NCBI GenBank assembly: GCA_028688905.1 | Contig: JAQTXH010000003.1 | Location: 1-64,000, forward strand | DNA: 64,000 nt | Direction of reading: 5' to 3' | Origin: Acidiphilium sp. | GTDB lineage: Bacteria; Pseudomonadota; Alphaproteobacteria; Acetobacterales; Acetobacteraceae | In this document: positions 9,496-18,050 of the stretch, in pieces | Layout of the letters: the number at the start of each line of letters is the position of its first letter | Position numbering within the stretch: position 1 is the stretch's first letter | The notes under the pieces: model-generated | Databases searched by the model: none | What the model was told of the DNA's origin: nothing | Seen by the model: only the letters and a program-made list of their open reading frames with translations | Position numbers and translations under genes: made by a program

Positions 9496-10176
9496 ATGGA
9501 CACCGACTGGTTTGCACGACTTCTTGAAGACAACGGTCCGCCTGAGCAGGCGATGCATCCGCAGCCAGAGCAGCTAGCCGAGCTCGAGGGGCGTCTGCCA
9601 GAGGACCTGTTGGCTTTCTGGCGACGCTACGGGATCGGGATGTGGAAGCAGGGCAAGTTTCAGTTCTGCCTGCCTCAACATTTCAACCCGGTAGTTGATC
9701 GTATCTTCACTGGCGACGCACAGCTGACGCCAAATGAGACCCACATCGTGGGGTTTTCTGCCTTTGGTGAGTTACTGGCATGGAACGAGCAACATCAGCG
9801 TCTATCGATCAACCTTCCTCTATTTGCCGTGCGCGTGCCAAAGTTCAACGAAGACAAGCCAGGTAAGAGCTATCCCGTTGCTATACCGCTAAATCGTCTG
9901 GAGTTCGATAATTCTTTCAATTTCTTTGAAGACACGCCTGAGGCCGAACCTCTTTTTTCGAGAGCGCGCAAGCGCCTTGGCGAACTTTCCTTAGGTGAAT
10001 GCTACGGTTTTGTGCCGGCATTACCTTTGGGAGGACCTGCGCGGCTCGACCATCTTCAACGAATGGATGCGCTGGTGCATTTCTCGTTTCTAGCCGACCT
10101 TGGGCGTTGCCGTTTGTTCGCTCGGCCTACGCCCGGCGCACAGGAGACCGTCGTCCGCCCTATTGGCAGTAGTTAA
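9496..10176 (+). CDS. Tdi1-like immunity protein, GAD-like/DUF1851
   Basis: A 226-residue soluble protein. The N-terminal half has the GAD-like pattern (LEGRLPEDLLAFWRRYG, then GIGMWKQGKFQFCLP). The C-terminal part resembles DUF1851 (LGECYGFVPALPLGG and DALVHFSFLADLG). This two-domain arrangement is that of Tdi1, the immunity partner of the Ntox15 DNase Tde1, and the gene lies eight bases downstream of just such a toxin. It most likely binds and blocks the toxin in the cytoplasm. ATG 9496 with an upstream AGGATTGGA is chosen; longer in-frame starts would overlap the toxin. Confidence 0.7.
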   Translation: MDTDWFARLLEDNGPPEQAMHPQPEQLAELEGRLPEDLLAFWRRYGIGMWKQGKFQFCLPQHFNPVVDRIFTGDAQLTPNETHIVGFSAFGELLAWNEQHQRLSINLPLFAVRVPKFNEDKPGKSYPVAIPLNRLEFDNSFNFFEDTPEAEPLFSRARKRLGELSLGECYGFVPALPLGGPARLDHLQRMDALVHFSFLADLGRCRLFARPTPGAQETVVRPIGSS

Positions 10177-10453
10177 TGGAAACGAGCTGTATTTTTACAT
10201 AATCGAAGGTAGCAGTTTGTATGGAGTGGGCGCGAACGCGATCGGATACGTAAAAAACTTACTGACGTGGGCGCAGCCAAAAGCCGGCATGATTTGTATC
10301 ACTAGGCTTTAGATGTATTCGCGTTATCGTATCAAATCACGAAAAATAATCCTATTGATACAGGAAAACTGTCTCAGCCGATCGTACTGCTGGGGTAGAC
10401 CGAAATGGCACGGTCAGGCGGGTACTATTCTGCTAAACCTGCCGGAGAAGACG

Positions 10454-10903
10454 ATGAGCAATCATGACATTCTGCAAGGTGGCTGCCTATGCGGCCAAAT
10501 CCGCTACGCGATCTCGCCAGGAAGCGTGTTCGATGCCGGATGGTGCCATTGTCGCCAGTGTCGGCAAATGACGGGGTCTGCCGCTCTTCCATTTTTCAAC
10601 GTCATGCCGGCAGCCTTCGAGATTCTTCAAGGCAATCCCAAACGCTATTGCTCCTCCTATCAAGGCTGGCGCGTCTTCTGCGGTGATTGCGGATCACCGA
10701 TCTGGTATCAGCCGGCCGAACCGGGAGGCCATATCGCCGTCAACACCGGGACCCTCGATCATCCCGACGACGCATCGGTCCGGCCCAGGTTCCACATGTT
10801 CGACGTCGAACGGCTTCCCTGGTTCGACGCGGACCCGGCACTGCCGCGATTTCAAGATAACGAACTGACCCATCCCGACACCAGAAAGCTGTATCAACCT
10901 TGA
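10454..10903 (+). CDS. GFA-family zinc protein
   Basis: A 149-residue protein of the Gfa (glutathione-dependent formaldehyde-activating) fold, with the cysteine sets GGCLCGQIRY, CHCRQCRQMTG and FCGDCGSPIW that bind two zincs. Most members are not true Gfa enzymes and their substrates are unknown. ATG 10454 follows GGAGAAGACG and matches the family start, whereas an upstream in-frame extension has no family similarity. The 277 bp before it contain no other convincing gene. A polyketide-cyclase-like gene follows 19 bases later, so the pair may be co-transcribed. Confidence 0.8.
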   Translation: MSNHDILQGGCLCGQIRYAISPGSVFDAGWCHCRQCRQMTGSAALPFFNVMPAAFEILQGNPKRYCSSYQGWRVFCGDCGSPIWYQPAEPGGHIAVNTGTLDHPDDASVRPRFHMFDVERLPWFDADPALPRFQDNELTHPDTRKLYQP

Positions 10904-10922
10904 TTTTCCGCGCATATACGCA

Positions 10923-11360
10923 ATGGAACTGACAACGAAACTTGTGGACAATGCGCAGGTGGCGCTGGTTGAGCGGTTCTATGGAGAAGTCTGGAATCAG
11001 GCGGACGAAGGAATTGCGAGAGAGATCCTGCACCCCGGTTTTCGGTTCCGTGGTTCGCTCGGTGACGAACGGATCGGCCATGAAGGCTTCATCAGCTACA
11101 TGCGGACAGTCCATGCCGCTCTTAGCAATTATCGATGCGTCATAGACGATCTGGTTTGGACAGAGTTTCGTGTAGCGGCACGCATGAGATTTACCGGTGT
11201 CCATCGCGCACCATTTATGGGAGTTCCTGCGACTGGCAGGCAGATTCTGTGGGCTGGCGCTGCATTTTTCACGATAGCAAGCGGGCAGATCACTGAGCTT
11301 TGGGTGCTTGGCGACATTGACGCTATTCGGCGACAACTTGGCGAACCAACGTCTCCTTGA
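10923..11360 (+). CDS. SnoaL-like ester cyclase/NTF2-fold protein
   Basis: A 145-residue NTF2-fold protein resembling SnoaL-type ester cyclases: VERFYGEVWNQ near the start, LHPGFRFRG, a GHEGFISYMRTVHAAL helix, and the closing GQITELWVLGD strand. Members include polyketide cyclases and many proteins of unknown substrate; nothing nearby makes a polyketide. It is downstream of the GFA-family gene and followed by a short repeat-rich stretch, and the next gene points the other way. Confidence 0.7.
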   Translation: MELTTKLVDNAQVALVERFYGEVWNQADEGIAREILHPGFRFRGSLGDERIGHEGFISYMRTVHAALSNYRCVIDDLVWTEFRVAARMRFTGVHRAPFMGVPATGRQILWAGAAFFTIASGQITELWVLGDIDAIRRQLGEPTSP

Positions 11361-11370
11361 TCGTGTGTCA

Positions 11371-11446
11371 CGAATTTTGCGCACGGGCCTCTGATGTCGC
11401 GCGCCGATCATTTAATTTGCGCATGGAGGCACTTAATCTGCGCACG
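11371..11446. repeat. Triple TTTGCGCACGG-like repeat, possible insertion sequence end
   Basis: Three imperfect copies of an AATTTGCGCAYGG motif lie at about 11373, 11413 and 11434, preceded by TGTGTCACGA. Multiple spaced terminal repeats of this kind are found at the ends of IS21-type elements, but no transposase is present. The repeats lie where the neighbouring acetyltransferase loses its family C-terminus. A similar GTGTCACGAA occurs near 53089. Confidence 0.35.
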
Positions 11447-11461
11447 GCGATCGTTCTGCGA

Positions 11462-11968
11462 TCAGATAATTTGAGCAGAAATCGCCGATGAAATCGCGCA
11501 TACTCGCGGATGATGTCGCGCAGCTACACCTAAGTGATCGTAGAATGCGGGTGCGGCACCATCATCGGTCGTGAACAAATAAAGCCTTGTTTTGCCCCAG
11601 GATTGCGCCTCGGCTTCGGCTTCATGGGTCAGCGCGGTCGCGATGCCGTGCCGGCGATAATCGGGCCGTACCATCAGCCGGCCAAGTTTCGCAAGATGCG
11701 GTTCGGTCTCGCGCGATTCGGCGAAAATCGCGATGCAACCGGCGAGCTTGGTACCAGCTATCGCGATCAGCACCCGCGCGGTGCCATCATCCGTGCATTG
11801 TGCCAGAGCCTCGAACACCGCTCGGGCGCGGGGGGTGGCGAGGGGAGTGAAATAGCCCAGCGAAGCCCCGTCAGCGATGCAGGTGGTCAGCAGATCGGCG
11901 AGGTCGTCGCGCCGCTCGAAAATGACCGCGGCAGGAGCCAGAACAATTCGTACCGGCGGAAAGTTCAT
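11462..11968 (-). CDS. GNAT N-acetyltransferase with altered C-terminus
   Basis: A GNAT-fold protein of 168 residues, with a central strand (VLIAIAGTKLAGCIAIF), the acetyl-CoA loop RPDYRRHGIATALTHEAE and the FYDHLG motif near the end. After FYDHLG the expected last strand is replaced by unrelated sequence (VAARHHPRV and onward) that runs into the repeat region, so the gene probably lost about 15-20 native residues at an insertion boundary. It starts at ATG 11968, overlapping the aminotransferase stop (ATGA). Activity is doubtful; the substrate is unknown. Confidence 0.6.
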   Translation of the reverse strand: MNFPPVRIVLAPAAVIFERRDDLADLLTTCIADGASLGYFTPLATPRARAVFEALAQCTDDGTARVLIAIAGTKLAGCIAIFAESRETEPHLAKLGRLMVRPDYRRHGIATALTHEAEAEAQSWGKTRLYLFTTDDGAAPAFYDHLGVAARHHPRVCAISSAISAQII

Positions 11969-13164
11969 TGCACGCCCTCGCAAAATCGGACGATCCTGCC
12001 AGTGGCTTCGGTCAGGATCGGGTCGGCGGCGGCGGTGGAAAGCCGGATATGCCCCGTCATCGCGAACGCCGAACCCGGCACGGTTGCGACCAAGGCTTCG
12101 TCGAGCAACGCGCCGGCGACATCATCATCGGTATAGAGGGGGCGGCCGGCGGGTGAGGTGCGACCGAGCAGCCCGGTAACCGAAGGAAAGGCATAAAATG
12201 CGCCCTCCGGCCGCGAACACGCGAGACCCGGCGCGGTGGCAAGCGCCGCAATCACCAGATCGCGGCGGTGCCGATACATCGTTCGGCGTTCGGCCAGCAG
12301 ATCCTGCGGTCCCTCGAGTGCCGCGACGGCGGCAGCCTGGCTGATGGTGGACACGCCGGCGGTCGCAGTACCCTGTACCAGGGTCATCGCGGCCAACCAG
12401 TCGGCCGGGCCGGTGCAGAAACCCAGCCGCCAACCCGTCATGGCGTAGGATTTCGACACCCCGCTCATTGTCAGAATCCGGTTGACCAGATCGGGGGTGG
12501 CGGTGGCGAGGGTGTGATGATCACCCTCGAAAATCAGGTGCTCGTAGATGTCATCGGAGATCACCATGACCTGTGGATGCCGGCGCAGCACTGTGGCGAC
12601 CCCCGCGAGCATTGGAGTGTCGGCGATCGCGCCGGACGGATTGTTCGGGTAATTCAGCAATAATAATTTGGTGCGTGGCGTGATCGCGGCTTCAAGCGCG
12701 CCGGCATCGAGCCGAAACCCCGCAGCAGCCGGGCAGGGGACAAACACCGGAACGCCGCCGGCAAATTCGACGACCTGGATATAGCCCGCCCAGCATGGTG
12801 CCGGAATAATAACCGCATCCCCCGGCTCGATCAGCGCCATCACCGCATTGAAAATCGCCTGCTTGCCGCCGTTGGTGATGAGCACGTCCTTGGCCGATAC
12901 GGCACGTCCCTGATCGTGGCTGAATTTAGTGGCGACTGCCGCGCGCAGCGCCTCGGTTCCGGCAATCGGCGGGTAGCGGGTGTCGCCGGCCAAGGCGGCA
13001 CGATGGGCTGCCTCGATCACGTGGGGCGGTGTGGGAAGGTCGGGCTCGCCGATCGCGAGGGAGATGACGTTATGCCCGGCGGCACGCAGAGCGCGGGCGC
13101 GGGCCGCCATGGCGAAGGTGGCGGCAGGTCTGGTGCGGCCGATCCGTGCTGCGAAGGGTGTCAT
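11965..13164 (-). CDS. Class I/II pyridoxal-phosphate aminotransferase
   Basis: A 399-residue fold-type I aminotransferase close to the aspartate/aromatic group: ISLAIGEPDLPTPPHV at the N-terminus, the cofactor-binding NYPNNPSGA and DDIYEHLIF segments, the PLP lysine in SGVSKSYAMTGWRLGF, and the C-terminal arginine in GHIRLSTAA. It transfers amino groups between an amino acid and 2-oxoglutarate; the exact amino acid cannot be read. ATG 13164 fits the family start (MTPFAARIGRTRPA), and the longer in-frame extension is not family-like. The acetyltransferase overlaps its stop. Confidence 0.85.
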   Translation of the reverse strand: MTPFAARIGRTRPAATFAMAARARALRAAGHNVISLAIGEPDLPTPPHVIEAAHRAALAGDTRYPPIAGTEALRAAVATKFSHDQGRAVSAKDVLITNGGKQAIFNAVMALIEPGDAVIIPAPCWAGYIQVVEFAGGVPVFVPCPAAAGFRLDAGALEAAITPRTKLLLLNYPNNPSGAIADTPMLAGVATVLRRHPQVMVISDDIYEHLIFEGDHHTLATATPDLVNRILTMSGVSKSYAMTGWRLGFCTGPADWLAAMTLVQGTATAGVSTISQAAAVAALEGPQDLLAERRTMYRHRRDLVIAALATAPGLACSRPEGAFYAFPSVTGLLGRTSPAGRPLYTDDDVAGALLDEALVATVPGSAFAMTGHIRLSTAAADPILTEATGRIVRFCEGVQ

Positions 13165-13195
13165 GATTGTGCAGGACCACAGAGATCGGGTTAGA

Positions 13196-15421
13196 TCAAG
13201 CCTTGTACCGCTTCGGCGCATCCAAGTGCGCGGCGCAATAGTCGTGCCACGCAAATCGTAGTGCAGTCCCCAGGTTTTGACCGAACCGCTCGGCGTCGCA
13301 CAGCGGACTTTTCAATACGCGTTGCCGCAAGTTTGCGCGCAGGGCGGCCAGGGCAGTGAGGTCCTTCGCCATAGTGACGGCTTTCTCGATATAGTCGCTG
13401 GTCGTGGTCGCTATGCAGGCCTCGACGCCCACATTGGACAAATGACTGACCGAATGGCGAGCTGCGAAAAAATCGCCAGCTAGCGTGATCACCGGCACCC
13501 CCATGAACAGCGCTTCGCAGGTGGTCAGGCCGCCCGAGTAGGGATACGGATCGAGTGCGATATCGATCTCGCTGTAACCCGCAATAAAAACGGGGTGGGG
13601 CGCGCGCCCCTGAAGCTCCACGCGCCGACAATCGATGCCCATGGCTTCGGTGCGGACCCGAAACCGGTCATGCACCACACCTTCCGAGAATTGCGGGCAG
13701 CGCAATTTCAGGCGGGCATCCGGCAAGCGTGCGAGCAGACGGCCCCAAAGTCGTAAGGTATCATCGGTCAGTTTGGCCAGATTGTTGAAACAGCCGAAAG
13801 TGATGTGGCCGTTTGCCAAAGCTGGCAGATCCGTCATTGCGGCTACAATGGGTGGTGGCATGTAGCACACGTAGCCATCCGGCAATCGCAGTAGGCGCTC
13901 GGTATAGAAATGATCATAACCTTCCGGGGTTTCCCAGCGGTCGGTGATCATCCAGTCGATGGTGGGGACGCCAGTGGTCGTGGCCTGTGACCCCACCCAT
14001 TTGATTTGTACCGGTGCCGGCCGGTAGGCAAGCACCGCAATGCGTCCGCCATCGCCAAAGCCGCTCAGGTCGAGCAGGATATCGATTGCCTGTGCGCTGA
14101 TCAGTTCGGCAACCGCAAGATCGCCAAGGCCATCAATGTTATGCCACGCCTGGACATGGCGCGCGAAGTCAGGAGCAAAACTGTCGTCCGGTTCGAAATG
14201 GCCAAAACAGTGCAGCGTGAACATCGCCCGATCAAGTGCTTTCAGCCCGGCAAACGTTAACCACCCGACCGGGTGCTGGCGCAGCGCATTCGATAGCAGC
14301 CCGACCCGCAACGGGCGGTCGAGATCGGCTGGCTTGGGGTGCCGCGGTTGCATGACCGGCCTGTTGCCCCGGGGCAACGTGGTGCCCAACGTGACCATGG
14401 CACCGCGCAACACCTCGGCCGTCATGCCGCTGCGATAGGGCAGCAGGGCGCATTCCGATTGCAGAGCGGCACGAATATCAGTGGCATTGCCTTTGGCCGC
14501 CTCGATATCGCGACACGAGCCGTCGAAATCACCGATCGACGCACGTAGGGTGGCCCGGTTGAACAACATTTGCGGCGAGGTCGGTTGGTCGACACCGATT
14601 GTAGCCATCACGGCTTCGGCCTCGCCGAACCGGTAGAGCCGCCCCAGGGTTACCGCGAGGTCGTTGAGGATCATCGTGTCGTCCGGCACCAGCCGATGGG
14701 CTTCGCGGAGCAGGGGTTCCGCCAGCTCCGGCTGCATCGCGCTTAAATGTACGGCCGCCAGTTGTTTCAGAATTACCGGATCGTCTGGCATCAGCGCCAC
14801 CGCAGCCTCTAACGCATCGGCGGCATCGCCCAGCGCGCCACACCGCATGGCGGTTCGACCGGCACGCGCCAGTCTGACCCGATCAGACCATGGCGGCAGC
14901 GAAACGATCGCATCAGCACCGAGGCGATCATTGAGGTCATCCAGATCGCAGGCATAAAGATAACAATCCGGTGCAACGTGTCCGGCTTTGGCCACCGCCT
15001 GCGCCGCCGCTCCGGTCAGCCCCATTGCAGCGTAGGCGTAACCAAGCACGTGCCAAGCCTGGTGTTGCTCCGGTGCCAGTTCGGTCGCGCGCCGCAAAAG
15101 GGCGGCAGCATCCTGCGGTGGCTGCCGTCCAAGGGCGATGATCCCCCGCGCGAGTAAGGCGTCGACGCGCTGCGGATTGCGGGCCAAAGCGGCATCGTAA
15201 GCAGTTGCCGCAGCTTCGGCATTGCCTTCGCCCCGCAGACTTTGACCGAGACGAAGCCATGGCTCATCCCAGGCAGGAAGTTGATCCGCCACTTTTTGCA
15301 TCAGGGCGCGGGCGGCGACGCGATCACCCTGAATGTCCAGTGTGATCGCATGGTTCAGGATCGCGATGGGATCACCGACCATTGGTGAGGCTCCGATCAA
15401 GTGATCGCCGCCGTCAAGCAT
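13196..15421 (-). CDS. TPR-GT41 glycosyltransferase, probable flagellin glycosyltransferase (FlmG-like)
   Basis: A 741-residue protein. Tetratricopeptide repeats fill roughly the first half, and an O-GlcNAc-transferase-type GT41 catalytic region follows: RVGLLSNALRQHPVGWL (with the HP pair), FNNLAKLTDDTLRLW (with the catalytic-region lysine), and the nucleotide-sugar motifs DPYPYSGGLTTCEAL and GDFFAARHSVSHL. Bacterial TPR-GT41 proteins such as Caulobacter FlmG glycosylate flagellin. This gene is the last of a same-strand run beginning at flgE and including the flagellin gene. It begins at ATG 15421 inside the end of the preceding TPR gene (8-base overlap). The target and sugar are inferred. 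Confidence 0.78.
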   Translation of the reverse strand: MLDGGDHLIGASPMVGDPIAILNHAITLDIQGDRVAARALMQKVADQLPAWDEPWLRLGQSLRGEGNAEAAATAYDAALARNPQRVDALLARGIIALGRQPPQDAAALLRRATELAPEQHQAWHVLGYAYAAMGLTGAAAQAVAKAGHVAPDCYLYACDLDDLNDRLGADAIVSLPPWSDRVRLARAGRTAMRCGALGDAADALEAAVALMPDDPVILKQLAAVHLSAMQPELAEPLLREAHRLVPDDTMILNDLAVTLGRLYRFGEAEAVMATIGVDQPTSPQMLFNRATLRASIGDFDGSCRDIEAAKGNATDIRAALQSECALLPYRSGMTAEVLRGAMVTLGTTLPRGNRPVMQPRHPKPADLDRPLRVGLLSNALRQHPVGWLTFAGLKALDRAMFTLHCFGHFEPDDSFAPDFARHVQAWHNIDGLGDLAVAELISAQAIDILLDLSGFGDGGRIAVLAYRPAPVQIKWVGSQATTTGVPTIDWMITDRWETPEGYDHFYTERLLRLPDGYVCYMPPPIVAAMTDLPALANGHITFGCFNNLAKLTDDTLRLWGRLLARLPDARLKLRCPQFSEGVVHDRFRVRTEAMGIDCRRVELQGRAPHPVFIAGYSEIDIALDPYPYSGGLTTCEALFMGVPVITLAGDFFAARHSVSHLSNVGVEACIATTTSDYIEKAVTMAKDLTALAALRANLRQRVLKSPLCDAERFGQNLGTALRFAWHDYCAAHLDAPKRYKA

Positions 15422-16181
15422 GACGCGGCAGATGAACAGTCGACTGGTTGAACAGCGAAACGGCGTCACCCCAGTTCTCGGAATCGACAGCAGCCTGAAC
15501 CGCGAGAAGGCTGGTCTGTGCATCGGCGGTACCGCTGACCGTCAAATTTTTAATCTCGGCCGTGGCCCCATCGATATCACCGCGGGCCAGCATCACCCCG
15601 ATTAATGCATTGCGCATAGTGGTGTCGTTAGTGCCACTGAGCAAAGCGCGACGGATCGCCGCCTCGGCGTCAGCCGGGGACGCGCGGCTCAAAGCGGTTA
15701 GTGTCAGCACGTCGTGTGGCATGTCACCTAGGGCTTCGCGCAGACAAATCGTCGCCTGCTCCTTCATGCCCAATTCGAGAAGCGCTCGGCCAAGCAGGGA
15801 TTTTGCCTCCGCGTTTGCCGGTTCCGCGGTTACCGCATCGGCGGCTGCCAGAGCCGCGCCGATCAGATCGCGGCTCAACAAATTTAGCCTGGCGCGTAGA
15901 ATAAGCAAACCTGCGCTCTGCGGGGTATTTGCCAGACCCCGATCGATCGCAGTGCTGGCCTCGGTGATGTTGCCGCGAGCAAGCGCAATCTCAGCGGCGA
16001 TGATCGCGCCCGCGTCCTGGTTAGGGTATAGAGTGTCGAGTGTTGGCAACAGCAGGGATGCGGCATTGAGTTGGCCTCGTTCGATCAAAATGCGCACACG
16101 CTGTAGTAGGGTTGCGGCATAGTTTTTTTCGTCTGGTAGGCTGAGCGGTATTTTACCGGACAATTTATTCGATGTGGGCAT
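15414..16181 (-). CDS. TPR protein in flagellar cluster
   Basis: A 255-residue protein consisting almost entirely of helical tetratricopeptide-like repeats (for example GLLILRARLNLLSRDLIGAA, then AKSLLGRALLELGMKEQAT). It has no catalytic domain or signal peptide. It is translationally coupled to the TPR-GT41 glycosyltransferase and follows a DUF1217 flagellar protein, so a scaffold or substrate-presenting role in flagellin modification or secretion is plausible. No specific family name is recognised. Confidence 0.7.
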   Translation of the reverse strand: MPTSNKLSGKIPLSLPDEKNYAATLLQRVRILIERGQLNAASLLLPTLDTLYPNQDAGAIIAAEIALARGNITEASTAIDRGLANTPQSAGLLILRARLNLLSRDLIGAALAAADAVTAEPANAEAKSLLGRALLELGMKEQATICLREALGDMPHDVLTLTALSRASPADAEAAIRRALLSGTNDTTMRNALIGVMLARGDIDGATAEIKNLTVSGTADAQTSLLAVQAAVDSENWGDAVSLFNQSTVHLPRHA

Positions 16182-16212
16182 ATTTTATGTCCTTTTTAGA
16201 GGTAAAAATGAT

Positions 16213-17106
16213 TTACGCGATCAGGCTTTGTGCCTGGACCGCAAGTGATGACAGATTGGTTGATGAAGCTGCGCCACTCTGTGCTGTTGATTGCGTTACA
16301 GCGAGAAAGCGGTCGGCAAAGGACTGGACAAATTGTGGTTTCTGCAAATCTTCGATTGTGAGTTGGTTGGTGATAGCCTGCTGCTGTGCGGCCAATGGTT
16401 GGTATGCAAGTTGTTGCGGGATGCCGAGTGCGGTAGTGACAACCGAGCGCATCACCGCATCCCCTAAAATTTGATCGGCGGATGTAAAGTTTTTTGCATT
16501 CTGAATAAAATACAGCGCATCGGAAAGTCCGGGTGTTTGCTGGTCGAGTGACTGACGCCACAGCACCTCGGCATAGCCATTGGTAATCGTGCTGATCGCT
16601 TTCGGATTTTGGATGATCGAAAGGCCCTTGGTTGCAAACTGGTAGGTCTGCGCTGTCGACAGCCATTGCGAGTTGCTCGATGCAAGCTGATTTGCCAGTG
16701 AATTTGGATCGGACGGATTGGACATCAGTGCCTTTTGCGCAAGGGCCGGATAGTAGGATTCCGAACCAAGCCCATTCGCGGTCAAAAGAACGGTAAGAAC
16801 CGTGGGGTTTGACAATAGCTGTGTGACCGATTTAGCGTTCTGAACGGCCGTAGTGAAGGCAGTTATGTTTCGTTCAACGGCAGGTTGAAGTGCTTCGGTC
16901 TTGATATCCTGCGTCTGATTGCGTTGAGCAATCTCTAATGCCACGATCGGGTTTTCGGAACTGGCCCCGGTTACCGCCGCCGTCGTGCCTCCAAAAGCGA
17001 CATTCAGAATCGAGGTGATGCTTGTCGTCGCACTCGTCCCCGACGCCGACAGCGGAGAAAACAAAGACGCAATATTTGTGGGCAATCCTGAAAAGCTGAT
17101 AGACAT
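16213..17106 (-). CDS. DUF1217 flagellar protein
   Basis: A 297-residue helical protein typical of the DUF1217 family found in alphaproteobacterial flagellar clusters (NPIVALEIAQRNQTQDIK early; YQFATKGLSIIQNP and a QKPQFVQSFADRFLA segment later). The biochemical role is not established. ATG 17106 gives MSISFSGLPTN, preferred over the six-residue longer start. It lies downstream of flaF and upstream of the TPR and glycosyltransferase genes. Confidence 0.75.
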   Translation of the reverse strand: MSISFSGLPTNIASLFSPLSASGTSATTSITSILNVAFGGTTAAVTGASSENPIVALEIAQRNQTQDIKTEALQPAVERNITAFTTAVQNAKSVTQLLSNPTVLTVLLTANGLGSESYYPALAQKALMSNPSDPNSLANQLASSNSQWLSTAQTYQFATKGLSIIQNPKAISTITNGYAEVLWRQSLDQQTPGLSDALYFIQNAKNFTSADQILGDAVMRSVVTTALGIPQQLAYQPLAAQQQAITNQLTIEDLQKPQFVQSFADRFLAVTQSTAQSGAASSTNLSSLAVQAQSLIA

Positions 17107-17223
17107 CACACAGGCTCCTGGCATCGAACATAACGGAACTGCATGTTCTCAAGGTTTGATCGTTGTTTGGCGAACCATTGCATGGAGTATGCGTCGCTTC
17201 GTTATGCAGGGTTGAACCGTGCG

Positions 17224-17565
17224 TTAGCTTTGTCCACTCAGGCCATCGGCAAACTTGTCTGCGATATCGGCAAGAAAACTCAAATTCGTCGGATCCTGGT
17301 CTGCAGTCCGCAACACCGCATTGGCGACTGAAATGATTTGCGCGCGCAACGGGATTGGGAGCGGATTGAGGGGGTCGTGATTGGCGGCGAGAACGGTCTG
17401 CCAGAGCCGGCGTGCGTCGGCCATGGCGCGAGTGCGGCCCAGATCGTCCGAGGCGGCGCGAAGTGATGCGCTAACGCGGCGAAAGACGTCGGCGTCCTGG
17501 TCGCGTTGGTTCCGCAAGGCGGAGGCAGTACCATAGGCTTTCAACATTTTGGATGTCGAGGACAT
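17224..17565 (-). CDS. flaF: FlaF flagellin biosynthesis regulator
   Basis: A 113-residue protein of the FlaF family, ordinary in length. The conserved C-terminal part (RAQIISVANAVLR and the FLADIADKFADGL tail) is visible. FlaF promotes flagellin synthesis and secretion, while FlbT, encoded immediately upstream, limits flagellin translation in related bacteria. ATG 17565 with AAGGA seven bases upstream is chosen over the in-frame start at 17595, which would overlap flbT. Confidence 0.85.
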   Translation of the reverse strand: MSSTSKMLKAYGTASALRNQRDQDADVFRRVSASLRAASDDLGRTRAMADARRLWQTVLAANHDPLNPLPIPLRAQIISVANAVLRTADQDPTNLSFLADIADKFADGLSGQS

Positions 17566-17581
17566 GTTTGATCCTTTTTGA

Positions 17582-17980
17582 TCACTGGTTGGCATGCAGC
17601 ACGGCGGCCTCGTGCCGCATGATGCGGCGGGCGAGTTTCAACGCCTCGTAACAGTCATCGGCTTTGGCAAACGCCAAAGCCTTGTCGAGAATTTCGCGGG
17701 CCAGAGCGGATGTGGTGACACCCTTGAATGCTTCGATCAGGTCCTGGGCGCGCAGCAAAGCGACGTTGCGCTCGTCTTCAGTACCAATATAGGCAGTTTG
17801 CAATGCAAAATAGATCCGCGTTGCCGGGGAGTTGGCATCTTCTGGTCGCAAGATTTGCTTTCCGAACATGAATCGCGCTTTGGCGGTGAGTTCGATTCGC
17901 GACTTAGTCCGGAACCGGATCGGTGCCCCGTTGAGTACCATGACGTCACCCTGACGAAGTTCGAGTACCAGCACCGACAT
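17582..17980 (-). CDS. flbT: FlbT flagellin post-transcriptional regulator
   Basis: A 132-residue protein matching FlbT: LELRQGDVMVLNGAPIRFRTKSRIEL at the N-terminus, with basic patches for RNA contact, followed by a helical domain (LLRAQDLIEAF and ALAFAKADDCYEALKLARRI). In Caulobacter FlbT binds the flagellin mRNA leader and promotes its decay when the hook is incomplete. Here it sits between the flagellin gene and flaF, just behind a strong hairpin. Confidence 0.88.
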   Translation of the reverse strand: MSVLVLELRQGDVMVLNGAPIRFRTKSRIELTAKARFMFGKQILRPEDANSPATRIYFALQTAYIGTEDERNVALLRAQDLIEAFKGVTTSALAREILDKALAFAKADDCYEALKLARRIMRHEAAVLHANQ

Positions 17981-18010
17981 CGGGTTTTCCTGAGCCTTTC
18001 GTGAAACGAG

Positions 18011-18037
18011 ATCCGGCTTGCCTGAGGCAAGCCGGAT
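18011..18037 (-). terminator. Strong hairpin after flagellin gene
   Basis: A perfect 12-bp stem (ATCCGGCTTGCC paired with GGCAAGCCGGAT) with a three-base loop lies 14 bp beyond the flagellin stop. There is no long U run, so it may be a weak terminator or a 3' stabiliser that lets flagellin mRNA outnumber the downstream flbT-flaF message. Confidence 0.7.
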
Positions 18038-18050
18038 GGTTAGGGTTGGG

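Noticed and set aside
10100-10312. Small gene overlapping the end of the immunity gene
   Set aside because: No ribosome-binding site, no family similarity, and it overlaps a better supported gene.
10420-10440. Sigma-54 promoter from TGGCACGG before the GFA-family gene
   Set aside because: The -12 element is absent.
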